Under the pieces are notes generated by a model that searched no databases, was not told the DNA's origin, and saw nothing but the letters and a program-made list of their open reading frames with translations. A DNA stretch of 64,000 nt. Origin: Pollutimonas bauzanensis. GTDB lineage: Bacteria; Pseudomonadota; Gammaproteobacteria; Burkholderiales; Burkholderiaceae_B. This document shows positions 51,862 through 60,620 of the stretch, one piece after another. Positions within the stretch are counted from its first letter, which is position 1, and each line of letters starts with the position of its first letter. A program made the translations under genes and the position numbers. The DNA lies in NCBI RefSeq assembly GCF_900129885.1, contig NZ_FQXE01000003.1, positions 310,001-374,000 on the forward strand. The letters run 5' to 3'.

Positions 51862-52767
51862 ATGAACCTTGCCCGCTTCGACCTCGTCACGTTCTCATTG
51901 TTCATCGCCGTGGCGCGCCAAGGCAGCATATCGGCGGGCGCCCGGCAGTCCCATCTGGCCGTGGGCGCCGCCAGCAAGCGCATTTCGGACCTGGAGGCGG
52001 CGCTGGGCACCCAGCTGCTTTATCGCCACGCCAGCGGCGTCGAGCTGACGGACGCGGGCCAGGCCTTTCTGCACCATTCCCTGCGCATGGCCCACGAAAT
52101 GGAGCAGATGACCAGCGCTCTGTCCGACTATGCCTTTGGCGTAAAAGGGCATATACGCCTTGCGGCCAATACCTCCGCGATCACCCAGTTCCTGGCGGAT
52201 GACTTGGCCGCGTTCATGCGCGCCCATCCGGCGATCCGCATCAGCCTGAAGGAAGAGAACAGCACCAATATCGTCAAGGCGGTCGTCGACAATCTGGCGG
52301 ACCTGGGGATTTTCGCCGACCGCACGTCCTGCGCGGGCCTGCATACCTACCTTTACCGCTACGATGATCTGGTGCTGATAGTGCCGCCGCACCATCCGCT
52401 GGCGGACTGCAAGCAGATCAGCTTCGCCGATACGCTCTCCTATGACTACATCGGGCTTTCGCAAAACACTTCGCTCGCGCTGCGGCTGCAGGAGGAAAGC
52501 GAGCGCCTGGGCAGGACCTTGAAATTGCGCATACAGGTGCGCGGCTTCGATTCCATCTGCCGCATGGCGGTCGCGACCCAGTGCATCGGCATCCTGCCCC
52601 GTCTGGCGGCATCGCCCCATTCCCGCTCCATGCGGCTGTCGCTGATTCCGCTGAGCGATTGCTGGGCGCGCCGCAAGCTGCTGATAGGCGTGCGCGACTC
52701 CGAGGCATTGACCGCGGCGGCCAGGCTTTTGCTCGCCCATCTGCAGCGCCAGCCGCCGGCCGCTTGA
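51862..52767 (+). CDS. LysR-family transcriptional regulator
   Basis: A 301-residue LysR-type regulator. The N-terminal helix-turn-helix is FSLFIAVARQGSISAGARQSHLAVGAASKRISDLEAALG, followed by LLYRHASGVELTDAGQAFL. The effector half (about 90-295) has KGHIRLAANTSAITQFLADDLAAFM and DLGIFADRTSCAGLHTY. It lies upstream of a Bug-family solute-binding gene, 196 bases away, which it may control in response to that solute. The gene is bracketed by two ~50-bp direct repeats. Confidence 0.93.
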   Translation: MNLARFDLVTFSLFIAVARQGSISAGARQSHLAVGAASKRISDLEAALGTQLLYRHASGVELTDAGQAFLHHSLRMAHEMEQMTSALSDYAFGVKGHIRLAANTSAITQFLADDLAAFMRAHPAIRISLKEENSTNIVKAVVDNLADLGIFADRTSCAGLHTYLYRYDDLVLIVPPHHPLADCKQISFADTLSYDYIGLSQNTSLALRLQEESERLGRTLKLRIQVRGFDSICRMAVATQCIGILPRLAASPHSRSMRLSLIPLSDCWARRKLLIGVRDSEALTAAARLLLAHLQRQPPAA

Positions 52768-52815
52768 CCGCGAGCCTAAGCGCAACCCCGCCCTTCAGGC
52801 CAGTGTCCTTCACCC
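52766..52815 (+). repeat. Imperfect ~50-bp direct repeat, copy B
   Basis: GACCGCGAGCCTAAGCGCAA with CGCCCTTCAGGCC and TCCTTCACC matches copy A. It begins at the LysR stop codon and lies about 150 bases upstream of the Bug gene. Confidence 0.75.
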
Positions 52816-52963
52816 AACGCCGCCGGATCGGGCTTTCGTATTTCATGATAACCGGCTTGCCGCAATAAGGATGGGTGTTCCAGCCCCGCTGGTGGCATAC
52901 TCGATGGCGCTATCGGCGCCTGACCGAGCGACGTATTTTTCCAGTACACCCGAGGAGACTGCT

Positions 52964-53959
52964 TTGACATCTACAATGAAATTCCAACGCCCGATGGCCG
53001 CGCTGGCCTGCGCGCTGGGCCTGGCCATGAGCGCCAGCCCAGCGGCGGCGCAGGCGCAAGCCTACCCCGACCGCCCCATCAGGCTGATCGTATCGGCCGC
53101 GCCGGGCGGCACGACCGACATCACCGCGCGCATGATAGCCGAACCCCTGGCCCGCGCGCTGGAACAGAGCGTGGTGGTCGAAAACCGCCCGGGAGGCGCC
53201 GGCAGCATTGCGGCGCAACTGGTCACGCGCGCCAAGCCCGACGGCTACACTTTGCTCCTGCAGTACTCGGGCTACCAGGTGATCACGCCGCTGATCACGC
53301 CTAATCTCAATTGGGATCCGGTCAAGGACTTCGCGCCCGTGGCCAATATATTGTCGGCGCCGCAGGTGCTGGTGGTGCGTTCCACCTTGCCCTACAAGAC
53401 GCTCAAGGAGCTCGTCGATGCCGACAAGAAAGCCCCCGGCAAGCTGAACTACGCCTCGTCGGGCGTCGGGTCGCTGCAGCAGGTGTCTACCGAATTGCTC
53501 AATCAGATGGCCGGCACGCGCCTGGTGCATATTCCCTATAACGGCACCGGCCCGGCAATGAATGACCTGCTGGGCGGTTCGGTGGACCTGACCATGACCA
53601 CGCCGCCGCCGCTGCTGCCGCATATCGCCGCGGGCAAGCTGACGCCTCTGGTGGTGACCGGCACGACCCGCCTGCCCACCCTGCCCGATGTTCCCACGGC
53701 CGCCGAAGCCGGCTACCCCGACCTGCTCGTTTCGTCGTGGTTTGCCGTTTATGCTCCCGCCGGCACGCCGTCCGCCATCGTCGACAAACTGGCGGCGGAA
53801 ATCGAAACCATCATGAAGACTCCGGCGTTCCGCGAAAAAGCCCAGACCCTGGGCGCCGAAGCGCTATACATGGGGCCGGCCAAGCTGGGCGAATTCACCA
53901 AGCAGGAACTCGAGCGCTGGGATGCCGTGGTCAAGGCGGCGAATATCGTTGCGCCATAA
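52964..53959 (+). CDS. Bug/TctC-family periplasmic solute-binding protein
   Basis: A 331-residue protein. The TTG at 52964 lies behind GAGGAGACTGCT and is preferred to the ATG at 52976. A signal peptide (MKFQRPMAALACALGLAMSA) ends near PAAAQA. The mature part is AYPDRPIRLIVSAAPGGTTDITARMIAEPL, VVVENRPGGAGSIAAQ, KPDGYTLLLQYSG, YASSGVGSLQQVSTELLNQM, HIPYNGTGPAMNDLLGGSVDL and VPTAAEAGYPDLLVSSW. It lies downstream of the LysR gene on the same strand. The ligand is unknown. Confidence 0.93.
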   Translation: MTSTMKFQRPMAALACALGLAMSASPAAAQAQAYPDRPIRLIVSAAPGGTTDITARMIAEPLARALEQSVVVENRPGGAGSIAAQLVTRAKPDGYTLLLQYSGYQVITPLITPNLNWDPVKDFAPVANILSAPQVLVVRSTLPYKTLKELVDADKKAPGKLNYASSGVGSLQQVSTELLNQMAGTRLVHIPYNGTGPAMNDLLGGSVDLTMTTPPPLLPHIAAGKLTPLVVTGTTRLPTLPDVPTAAEAGYPDLLVSSWFAVYAPAGTPSAIVDKLAAEIETIMKTPAFREKAQTLGAEALYMGPAKLGEFTKQELERWDAVVKAANIVAP

Positions 53960-53963
53960 GCCT

Positions 53964-54000
53964 GGCCGGAAAGGGGGGGCGCGGCGCCGGTCCCCCGGCC
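53964..54000. terminator. Possible bidirectional hairpin between convergent genes
   Basis: GGCCGG then a GGGGG run, and CCCCCGGCC 25 bases on, can pair with an AAA bulge, just after the Bug stop and before the stop of the convergent permease gene. No T-run is seen, so function is tentative. Confidence 0.35.
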
Positions 54001-54028
54001 GAAGCAGTGGGCTCGGCGGTCCCTGGCG

Positions 54029-54814
54029 CTACGGCGCCTTCGGGCTGTGGGTCCAGTATTGATAGAGTTTCTGGGCCAGGCCGTCCAGCATGAAGCCCAG
54101 CGCGCCTATCAGCACGATGACCGCCATCAGCTCGGAATAGGCCAGGCGGTCGCGTGTGTCCAGAATGAAATAGCCCAGGCCGGAACTGACGCCCAGCATT
54201 TCGCAGGGCACCAGCACGATCCAGATGATGCCTATGGCCAGGCGCACGCCGGTCAGGATATGCCCCAGGATGCCTGGCATGACGATCTTGAACAGCACTT
54301 CGCGGCGCGTGGCGCTCAGGCTCTTGGCCAGCATCAGCCATTTCGGATTCAGCTGGCGCACTCCGGCCGCGGTATTCAGGATGATGGGCCAGACCGCGGC
54401 GAAGGTGAGCAGGAAATAGATGGGGGCGTCGCCGATGCCGAATACCATTACGGCAATCGGCATCCATGACAGCGGTGAAATCATGCGCAGGAACTGGAAG
54501 GCGCTGCCCGTGCAGTTCTCCAGGGCGCGCGAGGTCCCGATCGCCAGGCCTATGGGGACTCCCAGCAGCAGCGCCAGGCCAAGGCCGATCAGGACCCGTT
54601 TCAGGCTGGTCAGCGCGTGCAAGGTCAGCTGATTCTGCACCAGCAGTTCATAAAGGCTTTTGAAGGTTTCCCCGGGGCCCAGCAGGCCGGCCAGGGAAAT
54701 GCTCGCCTGCAGCCAGTGCGTGCCCAGTCCCCATAGCGCGATCAGCACGAGCAGGCCGCCCAGGCTGAGGGCCAGTCTTGTGCTCAAATGAATCTGTTTC
54801 AGTGCTTTAATCAT
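54029..54814 (-). CDS. ABC transporter permease, nitrate/sulfonate/taurine type
   Basis: A 261-residue inner-membrane permease from the ATG at 54814. Helices include LALSLGGLLVLIALWGLG and VLIGLGLALLLGVPIGLAIG. The EAA loop is MLAKSLSATRREVLFKIVMPGILGHILTGVRLAIGIIWIVLVPCEML. A frame extension upstream (to 54928) reads into the gap and the preceding gene and has no membrane character, so it is rejected. It is the last gene of the second SsuABC-type cluster, 50 bases downstream of the solute-binding gene. Confidence 0.9.
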   Translation of the reverse strand: MIKALKQIHLSTRLALSLGGLLVLIALWGLGTHWLQASISLAGLLGPGETFKSLYELLVQNQLTLHALTSLKRVLIGLGLALLLGVPIGLAIGTSRALENCTGSAFQFLRMISPLSWMPIAVMVFGIGDAPIYFLLTFAAVWPIILNTAAGVRQLNPKWLMLAKSLSATRREVLFKIVMPGILGHILTGVRLAIGIIWIVLVPCEMLGVSSGLGYFILDTRDRLAYSELMAVIVLIGALGFMLDGLAQKLYQYWTHSPKAP

Positions 54815-54863
54815 TGCGCTCGGCGGATGGCGCCGCGGACCTGGCCGGTCCGCGTCCTTGGTT

Positions 54864-56066
54864 TCAGGTTGTAATGGTTTCTTGGCGCGTGAACGATTCG
54901 GGCAGGCCGAATGCGGCCATGCCGCCATTGTCGGCGATGGCCTTCTTCACATAACGGTCATCCACCAGGTCCCGCGCCACGAAGGCCGGATCCAGCCGCT
55001 GCAGGAAGTCATTCTTGCCGGACACCAGCGTGGTCTTGAGCTTCCTGATCAGTTCCTCGGTATAGCTGGGAAAGGGGTAGGGCTGGAAGTCGATGCGCTT
55101 TTCCTTCCAGCCGGTATTCACAATGGCGCCCGACGCCTCGTACCGGGCGGTGTCCATCAGCTCGGGCAGCAGCACTTGCGCCAGGGCTTCATACGAATGC
55201 GGGGTATAGCGCTGCGGATTGTCCTTGGCCAGAATACGGGCCGTTTCCTCGCGATGGTCCTGTATCCACGCCTGGGCCTGGACGATGCCATTGACGACTT
55301 TCTGCGCCCATTCGGGGCGCTGTTCCAGGTCCTGCTCATGCATCAGCACCACGCAACAGGCGTGGTCCTTCCAGACATCGCCCGTAAAGCGCAGGATCTT
55401 GCCGACTTTCAATACCTCGGCCGAGGCATTGAAAGGCTCCGCCACGGTGTATCCGGCTATCTGCTTGTTGGCCAGCGCGGGCACCATGTCGGATGGCGAC
55501 ATCACCACCAGCTTTACCTGCGCGGGGCCGGGTTCGCCCTGGCTGACAGGCTCCAGGCCCTTGCTTTTCAGCAGATGCTGCAGCACGACGTTATGCAGCG
55601 AATACCAGAAGGGAATGGCGACGGTCTTGCCGCCCAGGTCCGTGATCTGGTTGATGTCGTGCTGCACGGTCAGGCCCGAGCCGGACATGTGGTTCCAGGC
55701 GACGACTTTGGCGCGCGACTGGCTGCCATAGCGGGCCCACACCGTCATCGGCGCCAGCAGATGGACCACATTGACCTGTCCCGCCAGGAAGGCTTCGACG
55801 ATTTGCGCCCAGCTGCGGAATAAACGGGGCTTTTCCACGTCCAGGCCTTGTTTCTGGAAGAGCTGGTTATGGTGGGCCACCAGCAGGGGAGTCGCATCGG
55901 TGATGGCCAGGTAGCCGATTCTCACCGGCGCGTCGGGCTCGGCGGCTCTCGCGGCCTTGTGCATTTGCAATAAAGGCAGGGCCCCCATGGCGGTGAACAG
56001 GGTGGAAAGCTTGATGAACTGGCGGCGGGCTTCCAGGCTAGGGCCGTAATGCATGGGTTTTTTCAT
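54864..56066 (-). CDS. ABC solute-binding protein, nitrate/sulfonate (NMT1) type
   Basis: A 400-residue periplasmic protein. The N-terminus has a twin-arginine motif (EARRQFIKLST) ahead of a short hydrophobic stretch and AARAAEPDA, so export by Tat is plausible. The mature part has VRIGYLAITDATPLLVAHHNQLFQKQGLDVEKPRLFRSWAQIVEAFLAGQ, AIPFWYSLHNVVLQHLLK and ALANKQIAGYTVAEPFNASAEVL, as in NrtA/SsuA-like proteins. The lengthy C-terminus is also like nitrate-binding NrtA. The ligand is unknown. It lies between ATPase and permease genes of the cluster. Confidence 0.92.
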   Translation of the reverse strand: MKKPMHYGPSLEARRQFIKLSTLFTAMGALPLLQMHKAARAAEPDAPVRIGYLAITDATPLLVAHHNQLFQKQGLDVEKPRLFRSWAQIVEAFLAGQVNVVHLLAPMTVWARYGSQSRAKVVAWNHMSGSGLTVQHDINQITDLGGKTVAIPFWYSLHNVVLQHLLKSKGLEPVSQGEPGPAQVKLVVMSPSDMVPALANKQIAGYTVAEPFNASAEVLKVGKILRFTGDVWKDHACCVVLMHEQDLEQRPEWAQKVVNGIVQAQAWIQDHREETARILAKDNPQRYTPHSYEALAQVLLPELMDTARYEASGAIVNTGWKEKRIDFQPYPFPSYTEELIRKLKTTLVSGKNDFLQRLDPAFVARDLVDDRYVKKAIADNGGMAAFGLPESFTRQETITT

Positions 56067-56119
56067 GGAGTTCTTTGTTGGTCAGGGCTGGCGGGCAAGG
56101 GTGTTTGCGAACGGGTTTT

Positions 56120-56941
56120 TTATGAATCGAGGCGGGCCGCGCGGGACGCCGCGCCGCGCGCTTCGCGCAGCGACTGCATGATTTCGACGCGTACGCTGGT
56201 CAGCTGCGGCGCCACCGCGTCGCGCGGATGGGGCAGCTTTATGCGCCACTCGCCTATCAGGCGCCCGGGATACTGGCCGATAAGCAGGATGCGGTCGGCC
56301 AGGATGAGGGCTTCATCGATGTCGTGCGTGACCAGGATGGCCGAGGCCTGGTGCCGCGCGGTGATCTGCTGCAAAAGCGCCTGCATTTCGCCGCGGGTGA
56401 TTTCATCCAGCGCGCTGAAGGGTTCATCCAGCAATAGTATTTCCGGCTGGCGCGCCAGGCTGCGCGCCAGGGCCGTGCGTTGCGCCATGCCGCCGGACAG
56501 TTCGGCGGGGTAGCGCTGCGCCGCGCCTTGCAGGTCGACCTCGGCGATGGCGGCCTGCACTCTTGCGTGCTTGTCCGCCTTGCCGATGGCCGGCTGGTGC
56601 TTGAAATCCAGGCCGAAGGCGACATTCTCCTCGAGCGTCAGCCAGGGCAGCAGGCTAGGGTCCTGGAAGACGAAACTCAAGCGCGGATGCGGCCCGCGCA
56701 GCCGTTCGCCATTGATATGCACCGTGCCCTGGTCGGGCGTCTGCAAGCCGGCCAGCACGCGCAGCAGGGATGACTTCCCGACTCCGCTGGGGCCGAGGAT
56801 GGCCACGACCTCGCCGGCGGCCAGGTGCAGCGAGAAATCATGAAGGACCGTGTTGGGACGCTGATTGGGGCGCTGATAACTGAGCGCGATCTCATGGGCG
56901 TCCAAAACAATCGGCCTGTCCGGCGCCGTCGAGGTATTCAT
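56120..56941 (-). CDS. ABC transporter ATPase, nitrate/sulfonate type
   Basis: A 273-residue ATPase with Walker A AILGPSGVGKSSLLRVLAGL, Q-loop FVFQDPSLLPWLTLEENV, signature ELSGGMAQRTALARSLA, Walker B ILLLDEPFSALDEI and switch His in LVTHDIDEALI. The ATG at 56941 is preceded by TTAGGACTGCCTC, where AGGA overlaps the rubredoxin stop codon. It is the first transport gene after the rubredoxin and acyl-CoA-dehydrogenase-like genes. Confidence 0.93.
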   Translation of the reverse strand: MNTSTAPDRPIVLDAHEIALSYQRPNQRPNTVLHDFSLHLAAGEVVAILGPSGVGKSSLLRVLAGLQTPDQGTVHINGERLRGPHPRLSFVFQDPSLLPWLTLEENVAFGLDFKHQPAIGKADKHARVQAAIAEVDLQGAAQRYPAELSGGMAQRTALARSLARQPEILLLDEPFSALDEITRGEMQALLQQITARHQASAILVTHDIDEALILADRILLIGQYPGRLIGEWRIKLPHPRDAVAPQLTSVRVEIMQSLREARGAASRAARLDS

Positions 56942-56950
56942 GAGGCAGTC

Positions 56951-57115
56951 CTAATCGGGAATCAGAAAAAAATCCGCTTTGCTCACGCCGCAATCCGGGC
57001 ATGCCCAGTCCTCGGGGATGTTCTCGAACGGCGTGCCTGGCGGGATGCCTTCTTCGGGCATGCCCAATGCTTCGTCATAAACCAGGCCGCAGGGGCCGCA
57101 CATCCATTGCTTCAC
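56951..57115 (-). CDS. Rubredoxin
   Basis: A 54-residue iron protein. The two iron-binding pairs are Cys6-GP-Cys9 and Cys39-PD-Cys42, with typical GLVYDEALGMPEEGIPPGTPFE and IPEDWACPDCGVSKADF. A GTG start (57113-57115) overlaps the stop codon of the upstream acyl-CoA-dehydrogenase-like gene as GTGA, with no separate ribosome site, so translation is probably coupled. Rubredoxins carry single electrons to oxygenases, alkane hydroxylases or flavoproteins. The gene order suggests it supplies or takes electrons from the upstream flavoprotein. Confidence 0.93.
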   Translation of the reverse strand: MKQWMCGPCGLVYDEALGMPEEGIPPGTPFENIPEDWACPDCGVSKADFFLIPD

Positions 57116-58284
57116 CAGGCGGCCTCGGTCTGGTGAGCGGCTGGTCCGGGCTTGAATGCATCGGCGGGCCGGCCGCCCGCCTGCGCTTGCTCGATGTCGT
57201 GGATTTCCTTGCGCAGGTGCTTGAGCGCGGGAGTGACGATGGCGACAAACACCGCTTCGCGCAGACGGCGCTGGGCGGCGTGGCGCATCAGATAGCCTTT
57301 GGCGCCGGCGTGCAGGACGGCGGAATTGGCCGCGGCAAGCGTGAGCTCGGAGGTCCGCGCGCGCAGCCTGAGCACATCCAGGACGGCGGCTTCGCCAGCC
57401 TCGGCTTGTTGCGCCAGCGCGCCGGCCCGCGCTTTCAGCGCATCGAGAGCCGCGGCCAGGTCCGGGCCCTGGTCGTCCAGGAACGCATTCACATGGGCCG
57501 TGCTGGCATTGCTTTCGCGTATGGTCTTCAGGCAGCCTTCGACCACGCCGAAGCCTATGCCTGTCTGGCCCAATATAAAGCCGGGCTTGATGCGCGCCAT
57601 GTACTGCGCGAACTGGGATGGATGGGCCAGCACGTCGCCGGCGGGAATCCTGGCGTCCTTGAAACGCAGATTCAGCGTTTGCGTGCCTTCCAGGGCCGAG
57701 AATTCCGGGCAGGGGTGCAGGCTCAGGCCATCGGCGCTGCCGTGCGCGGCGAACATCACATAGCCTTCTCCTTCGACCGAGGCGGCCGCGATCGCCAGAT
57801 GCTGGGCGCCGACATTCGAAACCCAGGGCAGGGAGCCGCTCACGACATAGCCGTCGCCGTCGCGCCGGGCAGTCAGGTGGATTTTTTCAATGCCCGCCAG
57901 ATGCTTGACGGCGTTGGACATTCCTGTGCCGGAAAACAGGCTGCCCTGCGCGACCGGCTTCAGGTAGCGATCGCGAACGGCCTGATTCGGCGAGAGCAGC
58001 AGATAGCCGGCGCAGCTCGACTGGCACCAGACAAGAAAGGCCGTGGAACCGCATTCGCGCCCCACTTCGGTGGTGATTTTTATCTGCGTGGCCAGGCCCA
58101 GCCCCGATCCGCCATGCTCGGGCGGGATGCTCGCGCCGAAACCGCCCAGGGCGCCGAGATGGCGCAAATAGTCGGCCGGGTACAGGCCCTCCCGGTCGAT
58201 GGCGTCCGCCAGCGGGGCCAGGCCGGTTTTGACGTGTGCCGCGATGGTTTCGAGCAGCGCTGTGCCAGGATCAGGTTGGCTCAC
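57112..58284 (-). CDS. Acyl-CoA-dehydrogenase-like flavoprotein
   Basis: A 390-residue protein of the acyl-CoA dehydrogenase fold: N-terminal helical part (FGASIPPEHGGSGLGLATQIKITTEVGRECGSTAFLVWC), middle beta domain (GSLFSGTGMSNAVKHLAGIEKIHLTARRDGDGYVVSGSLPWVSNVGAQH) and a C-terminal helical domain. The usual acyl-CoA base is not identifiable, and the protein resembles monooxygenase-type members (SfnB, DszC-like) that use reduced flavin for sulfur or nitrogen heterocycles. Beside a sulfonate-type ABC cluster and a rubredoxin, a role in desulfurisation or an oxidation of the imported compound is plausible but not shown. Its stop overlaps the rubredoxin GTG. Confidence 0.85.
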   Translation of the reverse strand: MSQPDPGTALLETIAAHVKTGLAPLADAIDREGLYPADYLRHLGALGGFGASIPPEHGGSGLGLATQIKITTEVGRECGSTAFLVWCQSSCAGYLLLSPNQAVRDRYLKPVAQGSLFSGTGMSNAVKHLAGIEKIHLTARRDGDGYVVSGSLPWVSNVGAQHLAIAAASVEGEGYVMFAAHGSADGLSLHPCPEFSALEGTQTLNLRFKDARIPAGDVLAHPSQFAQYMARIKPGFILGQTGIGFGVVEGCLKTIRESNASTAHVNAFLDDQGPDLAAALDALKARAGALAQQAEAGEAAVLDVLRLRARTSELTLAAANSAVLHAGAKGYLMRHAAQRRLREAVFVAIVTPALKHLRKEIHDIEQAQAGGRPADAFKPGPAAHQTEAAW

Positions 58285-58320
58285 GGCGTAGTTCCTTGCT
58301 AGGTGCTTGTTGAGGTGGGG

Positions 58321-58863
58321 TCAGGCGTATGCCTGCAATTCCTGGTTGATCGGCGTCTTGGCCAGGTTGTTGGCGTAGTTGCACAAGGTCGCCAGGCTGA
58401 CGCCGAGCACGACCTCCAGGGCGCTGGCCTGAGTGTAGCCAGCCGCCAGGAAATCCTGGAGTTCGATGTCCGACACCTGGCCTTTGTTTTCCATGACGGC
58501 GACGGTGAACCGGGCCAGCGCGTTGAGCTTGGGGTCGCTTAGCGCCTGCGTCGCGCGCAGGGCCTGGATGGCTTCTTCGGGCATGGCGAGTTTTTTGCGG
58601 GCGATGGCGGTATGGCCCGCCACGCAAAAGCCACAGCCATTGAGGGTGGCGGCGGTGATCTGGACGACTTCGCGTTCGGCGCCCGACAAGCCGGTGCGCG
58701 CATTGATGGCGCTCACGACCTGGTAGGTTTCCAGGGCGGTCGGGGCGTTGGCCAGCACGCCTATCAGGTTGGGCAGGAAGCCATTGCTTTTCTGCGCCGC
58801 CAGCAAGCGTTCTTTCGCTTCGGAGGGGGCGGTCTCTACAGTCTGGATGGTAATGCGGCTCAT
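58321..58863 (-). CDS. AhpD/carboxymuconolactone-decarboxylase-like protein
   Basis: A 180-residue protein of the CMD/AhpD fold. The catalytic NGCGFCVAGH places Cys77 and Cys80 with His84, as in AhpD-like peroxidase-related members rather than true decarboxylases. A role in thiol-based reduction of peroxides is plausible. It leads the operon whose later genes are the acyl-CoA-dehydrogenase-like protein, rubredoxin and ABC transporter, and lies 36 bases before the first of these. Confidence 0.9.
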   Translation of the reverse strand: MSRITIQTVETAPSEAKERLLAAQKSNGFLPNLIGVLANAPTALETYQVVSAINARTGLSGAEREVVQITAATLNGCGFCVAGHTAIARKKLAMPEEAIQALRATQALSDPKLNALARFTVAVMENKGQVSDIELQDFLAAGYTQASALEVVLGVSLATLCNYANNLAKTPINQELQAYA

Positions 58864-59016
58864 GGTCTCGATTCTTGATCTAAGTTTATATTCCCAAACA
58901 GTCTATCAATGGGGCAGTTGATTCAAAACAAATATAAAAGTATTTGATTATTCCTTTTGGTTATTTAGAGCGCTTGCGCTATGGGAATAGGCAATATTTC
59001 CACCGCGGCCGCCTGT

Positions 59017-60456
59017 TCATCGCGGGCCCGCGCCGGACCGGCCGGCATAGGCGCCCACCAGTCTGCCCAGGGTGGCGACGGCTGCTTCGCTGCGCGCATC
59101 CCAGAGGTGCCCGTAATTCAGCCTCAGGCAGTTGGCGAAAGCTCTCTTGGCCGAGAAAATCGGGCCCGGCGCGACGCTGATGCCATGGGATAAGGCGTGT
59201 TTGTGGATATCCAGGGCATCGACGCCGTCGGGCATTTCGACCCATAGAAAATAGCCGCCGGCCGGGCGCGTCGCCCGGGTGCCGGGCGGGAAATAGTGGC
59301 CGATGGCTTGCGCGAAGACAGTCTGCTGGGCTTCGAGCGATTGCCGCAGTTTGCGCAAATGCTTGTCATAGCCGCCCTTTTCGAGGTAGTGAGCCAGTCC
59401 CAGCTGGATCGGGACCGGCGAAGTCAGCGTGCTGGTCAGCTTCTGCCGCGCGACGGCGCGCGCGTACTGCCCGGGCGCCGCCCATCCCACGCGGTAGCCG
59501 GGGGCCAGGCATTTCGAGAAGGAGGAGCAGTGCATGACTATACCCTCGCGGTCGAAGGCTTTGGCCGGCGCCGGACGCCTGTTGCCGAAATAGAGTTCGC
59601 CGTAGACGTCGTCTTCGATCAGCGGCACGTTGTGGCGTGTGAGCAATTCGACCAGCGCCCGCTTTTTTTCATCGGGCATCAGGCTGCCCAGCGGATTCTG
59701 GAAGTTGGTCATCAGCCAGCATGCCTTGGGCCGGTGCCGTTCTATGGCCCGCTCGAGCGCGGCCAGCTCGATGCCCTCGCGCGGATGGGTCGGCACTTCG
59801 ATGGCTTCGAGCTGCATTCTTTCCAGCGACTGCAGGGCGGCATAGAAGGTGGGCGATTCGACCAGCACCGCGTCGCCCGGGCGCGTTACGGCCGCCAGGC
59901 ACAGGTTGAGCGCTTCGAGCGCGCCGTTGGTGATGACGATTTCGTCCGTATGGATATGCAGGCCCTCGGCCAGGTAGCGCAAGGCGATCTGGCGCCGCAG
60001 GCAGGCGTTGCCGGGCGTCAAGTCGTCCACCGTGCTCCATGGGTCGAGCTGGTGAATACTGCTGGCCAGCGCCCGCCCCAGCCTTTCCAGGGGAAAGAGC
60101 AGGGGGCTGGGAAACGCCGAGCCCAGCGGCACGACATTGCGCACCATGGTGGATTCGAGCACGTCGAACACCCGGTCGCTGATATCCACCGATACCGCTT
60201 CTTCCTGGGGTTGCGAGGACGAATCCGGCTCGGGGGCCAGGCGCCGCACGCCGTGCGCCACGAAATAGCCCGAACGTTGGCGCGCGCGGATCAGGCCCTG
60301 GGCTTCAAGGGCATAGTAGGCCTGGAAAACGGTGGAGGCGCTGACATTGCGGTTCGCGGTGACCTGCCGTATGGAGGGCAGGCGATCGCCGGCCCTGAGG
60401 ACCCCGCTGCGGATGGAATGGGCGAGTTCCGCAGCCAGGGACTCGTAAAGTTTCAT
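59017..60456 (-). CDS. MocR-type (GntR plus aminotransferase) transcriptional regulator
   Basis: A 479-residue regulator. The N-terminal GntR winged helix is ELAHSIRSGVLRAGDRLPSIRQVTANRNVSASTVFQAYYALEAQGL. The C-terminal fold type I aminotransferase domain carries VITNGALEALNLCLAA, VESPTFYAALQSLERM, NFQNPLGSLMPDEKK and the PLP lysine in HCSSFSKCLAPGYRVGWAAPG. GGAGAATTCC precedes the ATG. MocR regulators bind PLP or amino-acid adducts. It is divergent from the cytochrome oxidase genes and upstream of the AhpD-like gene on the same strand, so either set could be its target. Confidence 0.94.
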   Translation of the reverse strand: MKLYESLAAELAHSIRSGVLRAGDRLPSIRQVTANRNVSASTVFQAYYALEAQGLIRARQRSGYFVAHGVRRLAPEPDSSSQPQEEAVSVDISDRVFDVLESTMVRNVVPLGSAFPSPLLFPLERLGRALASSIHQLDPWSTVDDLTPGNACLRRQIALRYLAEGLHIHTDEIVITNGALEALNLCLAAVTRPGDAVLVESPTFYAALQSLERMQLEAIEVPTHPREGIELAALERAIERHRPKACWLMTNFQNPLGSLMPDEKKRALVELLTRHNVPLIEDDVYGELYFGNRRPAPAKAFDREGIVMHCSSFSKCLAPGYRVGWAAPGQYARAVARQKLTSTLTSPVPIQLGLAHYLEKGGYDKHLRKLRQSLEAQQTVFAQAIGHYFPPGTRATRPAGGYFLWVEMPDGVDALDIHKHALSHGISVAPGPIFSAKRAFANCLRLNYGHLWDARSEAAVATLGRLVGAYAGRSGAGPR

Positions 60457-60589
60457 GGAATTCTCCAGGGGTTGGCGCCAGCAGGCTTTCTTCTGATATC
60501 GATATTCATGAAACCGGACAATTTCCTACCATCTGGATGGTAGCGGGGAATCGACAGTATTTGCAGTATCAGATTCGGGGAATTCAAGG

Positions 60590-60609
60590 ATATCAGGCAG
60601 AACTGATAT
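60590..60609. promoter_or_regulatory. Perfect dyad ATATCAG-N6-CTGATAT
   Basis: A 20-bp inverted repeat with 7-base arms and a 6-base spacer, in the 263-bp divergent region between the MocR regulator and the oxidase genes. The same TATCAG/CTGATA element recurs at 60493-60499 and 60567-60572. It is a plausible binding site for the MocR protein or another regulator. Confidence 0.6.
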
Positions 60610-60620
60610 GTTTTTTTATT

